From: Eubacteriales bacterium
Lineage (GTDB): Bacteria > Bacillota > Clostridia > Lachnospirales > Lachnospiraceae
DNA length: 35,991 nucleotides
Direction: 5' to 3'
Assembly (NCBI GenBank): GCA_030524585.1
Contig: JAUNGJ010000012.1
Span: 1-35,991, forward strand
A program made the position numbers and the translations under genes. Below the pieces are notes generated by a model. It did not search any database and had not been told where the DNA came from. It saw only the letters and a program-made list of their open reading frames with translations. Positions 29,885-35,991 of the stretch are shown here, in pieces (the stretch's first letter is position 1; each line of letters begins with the position of its first letter).

Positions 29885-31679
29885 AGCGTTCAGCTTTCAT
29901 ACCTGGAAAAAGATGCTGCCCTTTTTCCGGCCCTATTACAATTATTTTTTTACGACGATGAGTCTGAACGTCCTGCTTGTTCTGGTGGATGTGGTGATTC
30001 CGTTATTTCAGAGTTACGCGATAGATCATTTTATTGTGCCAAATACATTAAATGGGCTTCGCCCCTTTGTAATTGTTTACGGATTGGTGATTATTCTGCA
30101 GACGGTATGTGTGTTTGTCAGTGTGCGGGCGGCGATCAGTATTGAGATGAATGTTGGGAAGGACCTGAAGAGAGCGCAGTTTGTGCATCTGCAGAAACTG
30201 TCCTTTTCCTATTATAACACTACGCCGGTGGGATACATTCATGCCAGAGTGATGAGTGATACGCTGAAGATTGCATCGGTACTTGCCTGGGGATTGGTGG
30301 ATATGTTCTGGGCCTTTGCCTATGTGATTGGTGTATTTATAATCATGTTTATACTAAACTGGCGGCTTGCAGTTATCATTATGCTGGTTGTTCCGTTTAT
30401 TGCTGTGCTTACGTCTTTTTTTCAAAAAAAGATGCTTTTCTGGAATCGGAAAATTCGTGAGACTAATTCGGAAATTACCGGTGCATTTAACGAGGGCATT
30501 ACCGGAGTACAGACCAGTAAAACTCTGGTAATGGAAGGACTAAATGACCGGTCATTTCAGGAGATTACTGGAAGAATGAAAGCCAGTTCTATGACGCTTG
30601 CTAAGCTGACGGCGGTTTATATGCCGATGATTCTGTTTTTCAGCTCGGTGGTGACCGCATTCGTGCTGGCAAGAGGCGGTGCCTTTGTGCAGGAGCAGGT
30701 TATTGCGCTGGGAACGCTGTCCGTATTCCTGTCCTATGCGGTGAGTATTTTCGAGCCGATCCAGCAGCTTGCAAGACTTCTGTCGGATCTGATCTCCTGT
30801 CAGGCAAATATTGAGCGGGTAACGGGGCTTTTGGAGCAGGAGCCCAATATTACAGATTTACCGGAGGTACTGGATAGATATGGTGATGCAGTGCATCCGA
30901 AAAAGGAAAACTGGGAACCAATTCAGGGAGAGATTGAATTTAGGGATGTGACATTTTGCTATCCGGATGGAAAAGAGAATGTGTTAGAGCATTTTAATTT
31001 GAAGATTCCAGCTGGAACCACGGTGGCAATTGTAGGCGATACCGGAGCGGGAAAGTCTACAATTGTAAATCTGGCGGGGCGGTTTTTTGAGCCGACGGAA
31101 GGACAGATTCTGATTGATGGCAGGGATTATAAGGAGCGCTCCCAGTTATGGCTTCATAGTCAGATTGGATATGTGCTTCAGAACCCACATCTGTTTTCCG
31201 GAACCATTCGTGAGAATATCCGTTATGGAAGAACGGATGCTACGGATGAGGAGGTGGAGGAAGCGGCTGTTAAAGTGTCCGCGGACCAGGTGATTGCCAG
31301 ACTTGAGAACGGATATGACACGGATGTGGGCGAGGGCGGAAACCGATTGTCTACAGGAGAGAAGCAGCTGATTTCATTTGCCAGGGCGATTCTGGCTAAT
31401 CCGGCAATCTATGTGCTGGACGAGGCAACGTCTTCTATTGATACGTGGACGGAGCAGATCATTCAGAGCGCAACGGACCGGCTGCTTGCAGGGCACACGT
31501 CCTTTGTGATTGCCCATCGGCTGTCAACAGTGCGCAATGCGGATATTATTCTGGTTATGAAGGATGGCAGGATTATCGAGCGGGGAAATCACAGGGAGCT
31601 GATCAAAAAGAAAGGGCAGTATTACAGGCTGTATGCGAAACAGTTTGAGGAGGAACGTATGCTGAAGGTGTTTGGATAG
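29859..31679 (+). CDS. ABC exporter half, partner subunit with altered signature motif
   Basis: Membrane ATPase, about 606 aa: six helices (about 20-330), linker, then Walker A GDTGAGKST (about 394), Q-loop VLQNPHLF, signature LSTGEKQL instead of LSGGQ, Walker B AIYVLDEATSSID with the catalytic Glu, and H-loop IAHRLST. Its Walker site pairs with the canonical LSGGQ of the partner, giving one active and one degenerate ATP site, as in TM287/288 and BmrCD. It overlaps the partner gene by 26 bp. ATG 29859 is used because AGGAAGGAG precedes it; the ORF is open to 29823. Drug or lipid export is likely; the substrate is unknown. Confidence 0.95.
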   Translation: MKENMRGNRAFSFHTWKKMLPFFRPYYNYFFTTMSLNVLLVLVDVVIPLFQSYAIDHFIVPNTLNGLRPFVIVYGLVIILQTVCVFVSVRAAISIEMNVGKDLKRAQFVHLQKLSFSYYNTTPVGYIHARVMSDTLKIASVLAWGLVDMFWAFAYVIGVFIIMFILNWRLAVIIMLVVPFIAVLTSFFQKKMLFWNRKIRETNSEITGAFNEGITGVQTSKTLVMEGLNDRSFQEITGRMKASSMTLAKLTAVYMPMILFFSSVVTAFVLARGGAFVQEQVIALGTLSVFLSYAVSIFEPIQQLARLLSDLISCQANIERVTGLLEQEPNITDLPEVLDRYGDAVHPKKENWEPIQGEIEFRDVTFCYPDGKENVLEHFNLKIPAGTTVAIVGDTGAGKSTIVNLAGRFFEPTEGQILIDGRDYKERSQLWLHSQIGYVLQNPHLFSGTIRENIRYGRTDATDEEVEEAAVKVSADQVIARLENGYDTDVGEGGNRLSTGEKQLISFARAILANPAIYVLDEATSSIDTWTEQIIQSATDRLLAGHTSFVIAHRLSTVRNADIILVMKDGRIIERGNHRELIKKKGQYYRLYAKQFEEERMLKVFG

Positions 31680-31708
31680 TGCCTGCCTAATTAACGGGCA
31701 GAATAGGT

Positions 31709-31737
31709 TTGACAACCATTAGTGAAAAGGGTATACT
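31709..31737 (+). promoter_or_regulatory. Consensus promoter of ptsHI
   Basis: A perfect TTGACA (31709-31714) is followed after 17 bp by TATACT (31732-31737). This is the strongest-looking promoter in the window, as expected for general PTS genes. Confidence 0.85.
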
Positions 31738-31816
31738 TATAATAACAATGTGTATAGTTATGATTGGAACTTTACACAGATATTAAGCAAATATGACAAA
31801 AAGGGAGGAAGATATC

Positions 31817-32080
31817 ATGGTATCTCAGAAAGTAACAATCTCAAATCCTACAGGAATTCACGCTAGACCGGCAGCAACACTGGCTAAGACAGCAGCTCCG
31901 TTCAAATCAAACATCATTTTGGTTGTTGGAGAGAAGAGACTTCAGGCTAAAAGCGTTTTGAATCTTATGTCAGCAGCTATCAAATGCGGAACAGAGATTA
32001 CAGTTGAGTGTGACGGAGAGGACGAAGCAGAGGCTCTTAAGACAGTTGTAGAAGCAATCGAGAGCGGATTGGGAGAGTAA
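31817..32080 (+). CDS. ptsH: HPr, phosphocarrier protein of the PTS
   Basis: Cytoplasmic phosphocarrier, 87 aa from ATG 31817 with GGGAGGAAG before it (an in-frame ATG at 31793 adds eight residues and has no site). The active His15 lies in NPTGIHARPAA and Ser46, the HPr kinase target of Gram-positives, in QAKSVLNLMS. It passes phosphate from enzyme I to the sugar-specific EIIA proteins, and P-Ser-HPr takes part in CcpA repression. It is 5 bp before ptsI, with which it shares one transcript. Confidence 0.97.
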   Translation: MVSQKVTISNPTGIHARPAATLAKTAAPFKSNIILVVGEKRLQAKSVLNLMSAAIKCGTEITVECDGEDEAEALKTVVEAIESGLGE

Positions 32081-32085
32081 GTAAT

Positions 32086-33690
32086 ATGGAACAAATTCGT
32101 GTTGAGAAGACGGCGTCCAGAGGTATTGCCGTTGAGAAGATTTATCTGTATCTTGAGCCGGATCTGACACCTGATTCAACGGGAATTACAGAGGACCAGG
32201 TTCAGGCTGAGATCGATAAGTTTGCTGCTTCCAAGGCAGCAGTTATTGCTGAACTGACGAAACTGTCCGAGAAGAATGAAATTTTTGCTGCGCACTTGGA
32301 GATCGCAGACGACTTTATGCTTCAGGACGGAGTTGAGAGCAAGATCAGAAATGATAAGAAGAATGCTCAGCAGGCAGTCAGCGAGACCGTAGATGAGTTT
32401 GCGATGATTTTTGCATCTATGGACGATGACTACATGAGAGAGAGAGCGGCAGATGTGAGGGATATTGGTAAGCGTCTGCTGGCCGGTGTTAAGGGTGTGA
32501 AGCTCCCTGATCTGGGAGGCATTACAGAGCCGGTTATCGTTATGGCGCGCGATATGTATCCGTCAGATACAGTTAAGATCGATCCTTCACTGGTAAAAGG
32601 TATTATCACAGAGGAGGGTGGCGTGACAAGCCACGTTTCCATTATTGCTAAGAGTCTGGGAATCCCGACTCTGGTGGGTGTGAAGGGAATTCTTTCTAAG
32701 GTTGAAGATGGCGAGACTATTTGCATGGATGCTGGTGAAGGCGTTATTGTTGTGAAGCCGGATGAGGCTGCAGAGGAAGAATATCTTGCCAAGAAGACAG
32801 CATATGAACAGGAAAGGGCGCGTCTTGAAAGCCTGAGAAGTACTCCGGCGGTAACCAAAGACGGTAAGAGAATTTACTTATGTGCCAATGTTGGTAATGT
32901 ACAGGATATTCGAAATGCCCTGCCGATGAATATTGACGGAGTAGGTTTGTTCCGAAGCGAATTCCTGTATATGCAGAATACACATTTCCCGACAGAGGAA
33001 GAGCAGTTTGCAGTATACAAGGAGGCAGCAGAGCTTGCGTCACAGGAACTGACAATCCGTACTCTGGATATTGGTGGTGATAAGGAACTGTCTTACTATG
33101 AGTTCGAGAAAGAGGAGAATCCGTTCCTTGGATGGAGAGCGATCCGTATTTCTCTGGATTTGAAAGACATGTTCAAAGAGCAGCTTCGCGCAATCCTTCG
33201 TGCAAGTGCATTTGGCCATGTGAGAATCATGTTCCCGATGATTATTTCTATGGATGAGCTTCTGGAAGCAAAGGCTATTGTAGAAGAATGTAAGAAAGAG
33301 CTGGATGAGAGAGGTCAGGCATACGATAAGGATATTGAGATGGGTATGATGATCGAGACTCCGGCCAGTGTAATGCTTGCAGACGAGTTTGCGAAGGAAG
33401 CAGATTTCTTCAGCATCGGAACCAATGACCTGACGCAGTACATTCTGGTAGTTGACCGTGGCAACAAGAAGATTGCCAAGAAGTACAACTATTTTGATCC
33501 GGCAGTTTTGAAGGCAATTGGCCAGGTTATTGAGGCTGGACATAAGGAAGGAATCAAGGTTGGTATGTGCGGCGAGATGGCGGGAGATCAGAAGGCAGTA
33601 GAGATTCTTTTGGATCTTGGGCTGGATGAGTTCAGTATGTCAGCGGGCAGTATTGACTATGTAAGAGAGCAGATCCTGAACAGAAAATAG
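32086..33690 (+). CDS. ptsI: PTS enzyme I (phosphoenolpyruvate-protein phosphotransferase)
   Basis: Cytoplasmic enzyme, 534 aa, somewhat shorter than the usual 570. It takes phosphate from PEP and gives it to HPr. The active His is about residue 183 in GGVTSHVSIIAKSLGIP. The PEP-binding barrel has GLFRSEFLYM, TLDIGGDKELSYY, FLGWRAIRISL, GMMIETPASVMLA, FSIGTNDLTQYILVVDRGN and the catalytic Cys in GMCGEMAGD. No frameshift is seen. A terminator follows at 33717-33746, and the convergent gene encodes a PTS-controlled regulator. Confidence 0.96.
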   Translation: MEQIRVEKTASRGIAVEKIYLYLEPDLTPDSTGITEDQVQAEIDKFAASKAAVIAELTKLSEKNEIFAAHLEIADDFMLQDGVESKIRNDKKNAQQAVSETVDEFAMIFASMDDDYMRERAADVRDIGKRLLAGVKGVKLPDLGGITEPVIVMARDMYPSDTVKIDPSLVKGIITEEGGVTSHVSIIAKSLGIPTLVGVKGILSKVEDGETICMDAGEGVIVVKPDEAAEEEYLAKKTAYEQERARLESLRSTPAVTKDGKRIYLCANVGNVQDIRNALPMNIDGVGLFRSEFLYMQNTHFPTEEEQFAVYKEAAELASQELTIRTLDIGGDKELSYYEFEKEENPFLGWRAIRISLDLKDMFKEQLRAILRASAFGHVRIMFPMIISMDELLEAKAIVEECKKELDERGQAYDKDIEMGMMIETPASVMLADEFAKEADFFSIGTNDLTQYILVVDRGNKKIAKKYNYFDPAVLKAIGQVIEAGHKEGIKVGMCGEMAGDQKAVEILLDLGLDEFSMSAGSIDYVREQILNRK

Positions 33691-33716
33691 TGTGAAGGAT
33701 TCGGTATATGAAGAGA

Positions 33717-33746
33717 ACCCTCAGGTATTTAGGCCTGAGGGTTTTT
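33717..33746 (+). terminator. Intrinsic terminator after ptsI
   Basis: ACCCTCAGG (33717-33725) pairs with CCTGAGGGT (33734-33742), followed by T-rich sequence. A perfect 9-bp stem. Confidence 0.85.
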
Positions 33747-33762
33747 GCTGTATAAAATCTAT

Positions 33763-35868
33763 TTATTTGTTCGGAAGTCCGAGTCTGGAGGCAGCGCGGT
33801 TTTTGTAGAATTTTAAAAGGGAGACCTCCAGCAAACTTGTAAACAGTTCATCGTCGGTGTTCCGAAGGGCTTTTAGCAGCTCAGGCTCTTCTAACAGTGC
33901 GCCGATGATCTCACTGGCAATCGGTGCTGAGATTTTATCCTTTGGATCCTCCGGGATAAAAGAGACGATTGCACCTAGAATGATCCTTGCATTCTCATAA
34001 ATCGGAGGCTCCAGATGGATATATCCGAAGCAAGGATGTGTAATGTCCGGACTTTTTCCGTGAAGGAGCAGGGCATGGAAGGGCTTCATATAAGTATCTG
34101 CTATCATATCTCTTTTTTTCATGATCTCATAAAAATGCTGTTCTATCTCCGGCGAATCGGCAAACAGAGAGGCGGCGTGAGAAATGATTTCATCGCGGCT
34201 GTGAAGTACCGGCGCCTGCCCAATACGTATATTTCCAAGCAGCTGATAGATCCCTTCGCCCAAAGAAGAGATGTAATCGACATCCTCTTTGGAAAGAGGA
34301 GCCGCCGGGATGATTTTGGCTGATTTGTTCTGATTCTTCTTCTGAGAGAGGATCAGCTTCATTTTGGAATCCAAAAGCATCTTATCCTGCTTGGTAAGGA
34401 TTGGATTTACATTGATCCAGCGGTAGGTAGTGTCAAGCTTTACGGTGGAGATAATCAGATCAATACCGTCAGAGGCTAATTTGCTGCTATCAATATCAAA
34501 GGCAGACATAGTACCCCGGATATCCAGATCCGGATACTCTTTTTTTAGGCTTTCTGACAGAAGTCTGGAGCTTCCAATGCCGGTAGGACAGACGATAATT
34601 ACAGAAATCCGTCTGGCAAGCTTGGCCTTACGGTCCATCGCCATTACAAAATAAATGGTAATAAAGCCAATTTCACTTTCTGGAAAGAGTGGAAGTTCAT
34701 ACATTTCTGACAGAACCTGGCATCCTGTCTCACAGGCCTGAAATACTTCCCTGTAGCTGGCACGGAAATCGCCAAGCAGCGGGTTCTCAATTGGGATTCC
34801 TGCTCTCAGTCTTCCGATGGTTGGCTGAATGTGTGCGCCTAATTCTGATGGAAGCCGGGAATCATCACTAAAGTCAATGCCCAGCACCTCTCCAACATTT
34901 TTAATGAGTGTAAGCGTAATCTGATGTACGTCAAAGTCCCGCTGTGTCGTCAGGTCGCGGCGGGAGGACGGCCAGATACGGATGCCGGTCAGGAAAATGG
35001 TCAGATATCTGGTCTCAGCATCTAAGATCGGAAGCTTAAAATCCTGCCGAAGCTGCCGCATCAAATATTCTGCCACGGCAAATTCCGGTTCCATAGAAAG
35101 ATCGGAATCGGTAATCTCTGTATTTTCAATAATAAAGCCATTCTGTATACGGTAAACGGTATAAGAGATGTATGCCAGCAGATGCAGATATCCATTATCT
35201 GACAGGTGGAGGTGCAGTTTGTGCTCTCCTTCTGTTAGAACCTGCGTCACATTAGATGTGATATTCCGAGGGATTTCCCGGATATAGATTCCCTGTCTGG
35301 AATTGTTTGAGCTTTGCATAGATTCAGGATGTCTCTTCTGGCTTAACTGGCTGCATATGTGAGAGGTAACTGCCTGCCTTCGTGCTATCTCCGAGCCCTT
35401 CAGAAAGATTCCAAGCCCCTGTCTGCGGACCAGTGTCAGGTGATATTTCTCAAACCACGGTTCAATCTGATTTAGGTCGCTGGCAAGCGTTCCATCCGAT
35501 ATACCAAATTTGTCTGTAAAATAATAGGATTTGACCGGCTCTGCTGCAAAAAGGATTTCGTGGCAAAGTATCCGCTGACGATCCCGGCGGTCATCCACAG
35601 TAACATTTGCAGATTTATTATGATCCAGAAGAGCAAGCAGCTCCTGTCTGCGCTCTTCGGGCTCATCCAGTAGAAGGCCTACGCTGCGCTTTCGGACAAA
35701 ATGGTATCCTTCGGCGGCGAGCCACTGCTCAACGCCGGGCAGCTCCCGCTGAATAGAGCGGCTGCTGATATTCAGCTCTTCAGATATAATTGCGGTGGTA
35801 ACTGGATTATCCTGAGGGAACCGGATCAGTACCCGGATAATGTCTTCGGCACGTTGGGTAAGAAGCAT
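33763..35868 (-). CDS. PRD-containing PTS regulator (MtlR/LicR-type activator or antiterminator)
   Basis: Transcription regulator, 701 aa. From the N-terminus: HTH_11 (AEDIIRVLIRFPQDNP, then TTAIISEELNISSRSIQREL), a second Mga-like HTH (FGISDGTLASDLNQIEPWF), two PRDs (about 200-400), an EIIB-like domain with phospho-Cys in VIIVCPTGIGSSRLL (about 420), and an EIIA-like domain near the end with candidate phospho-His in KPFHALLLHGK (about 610). Such proteins are switched by HPr- and EIIB-dependent phosphorylation. The start is 35868, where AAAGGAG lies 6-7 bp upstream; the frame continues to the right edge without a site. No PTS permease is in view, so the controlled sugar is unknown. It is convergent with ptsI. 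Confidence 0.9.
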   Translation of the reverse strand: MLLTQRAEDIIRVLIRFPQDNPVTTAIISEELNISSRSIQRELPGVEQWLAAEGYHFVRKRSVGLLLDEPEERRQELLALLDHNKSANVTVDDRRDRQRILCHEILFAAEPVKSYYFTDKFGISDGTLASDLNQIEPWFEKYHLTLVRRQGLGIFLKGSEIARRQAVTSHICSQLSQKRHPESMQSSNNSRQGIYIREIPRNITSNVTQVLTEGEHKLHLHLSDNGYLHLLAYISYTVYRIQNGFIIENTEITDSDLSMEPEFAVAEYLMRQLRQDFKLPILDAETRYLTIFLTGIRIWPSSRRDLTTQRDFDVHQITLTLIKNVGEVLGIDFSDDSRLPSELGAHIQPTIGRLRAGIPIENPLLGDFRASYREVFQACETGCQVLSEMYELPLFPESEIGFITIYFVMAMDRKAKLARRISVIIVCPTGIGSSRLLSESLKKEYPDLDIRGTMSAFDIDSSKLASDGIDLIISTVKLDTTYRWINVNPILTKQDKMLLDSKMKLILSQKKNQNKSAKIIPAAPLSKEDVDYISSLGEGIYQLLGNIRIGQAPVLHSRDEIISHAASLFADSPEIEQHFYEIMKKRDMIADTYMKPFHALLLHGKSPDITHPCFGYIHLEPPIYENARIILGAIVSFIPEDPKDKISAPIASEIIGALLEEPELLKALRNTDDELFTSLLEVSLLKFYKNRAASRLGLPNK

Positions 35869-35902
35869 AAGATTCTCCTTTTCATTTCCTTTTGTATTTC
35901 TT

Positions 35903-35958
35903 GCTCCGAACGGGCATCTCGTCTGCGTTCGTCTGAAACGCTCCGAACGCCCATCTCG
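35903..35958. repeat. GC-rich 19-bp direct repeat with a hairpin near the window edge
   Basis: GCTCCGAACGGGCATCTCG at 35903-35921 recurs at 35940-35958 with two mismatches. A hairpin GAAGGC-AGA-GCCTTC follows at about 35957-35971. The stretch is GC-rich and upstream of the PRD regulator; it looks like a dispersed intergenic repeat, cut by the edge. Confidence 0.5.
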
Positions 35959-35991
35959 AAGGCAGAGCCTTCTCGATGTTCGTTGCACTCA

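Overview
The window looks like part of a Clostridia chromosome, most likely a Lachnospiraceae gut commensal. Supporting signs are Firmicutes-type AGGAGG ribosome binding sites with some TTG and GTG starts, PTS genes, a GH112 galactosyl-hexosamine phosphorylase for host glycans, and a tyrosine-integrase/MobC/relaxase element of the kind common in that family. The genus call is inference.

Region 1 (1-6.5 kb, AT-rich; one sample line at 3001 is 35% GC, against 48% for the line at 29041) is a potassium and cation homeostasis locus. It holds a short KdpD-like histidine kinase and a KdpE-like response regulator, a CorA-type channel, a small TPR protein, two separate TrkA/RCK proteins and a TrkH channel. 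Upstream of the TPR gene and of the first trkA gene lie 11-bp-phased direct repeats (consensus TTCTCACA). The last repeat in each array sits exactly 18 bp before a -10 box, which suggests that the adjacent two-component system activates both promoters.

Region 2 (6.57-12.25 kb) is a mobile element: an XRE regulator, relaxase and MobC on the minus strand, a hairpin-rich probable oriT region, then a DeoR-like regulator, an excisionase-like protein, a ribbon-helix-helix repressor with a palindromic operator inside its own promoter, and a tyrosine integrase. The integrase abuts the C-terminal tRNA-binding part of methionyl-tRNA synthetase (12258-12716). The rest of metG is not in the window, so the right end of an insertion into metG probably lies at about 12.2 kb. 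The left end may lie before position 1, in which case the potassium locus would be cargo.

Region 3 (12.3-22.1 kb) is ordinary chromosome: a YgjP-like metalloprotease, then a same-strand run of a Na+/phosphate cotransporter with a PhoU domain, a macrodomain hydrolase, an exonuclease-RecD2 helicase fusion, the GH112 phosphorylase and a membrane-anchored EEP-family hydrolase.

Region 4 (22.1-31.7 kb) has an iron-dependent alcohol dehydrogenase behind an attenuator-like leader, a membrane ferredoxin on the minus strand, an SGNH hydrolase, and a small gene interrupted only by an in-frame TGA followed by TGC, a probable selenoprotein. Then come an MFS transporter, a MATE exporter and a heterodimeric ABC exporter pair, with overlapping genes.

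Region 5 (31.7-36 kb) carries ptsH-ptsI behind a consensus promoter, converging on a PRD/EIIB/EIIA-domain (MtlR/LicR-type) PTS regulator. A GC-rich repeat lies at the right edge.

No rRNA, tRNA, CRISPR array or insertion sequence was seen.
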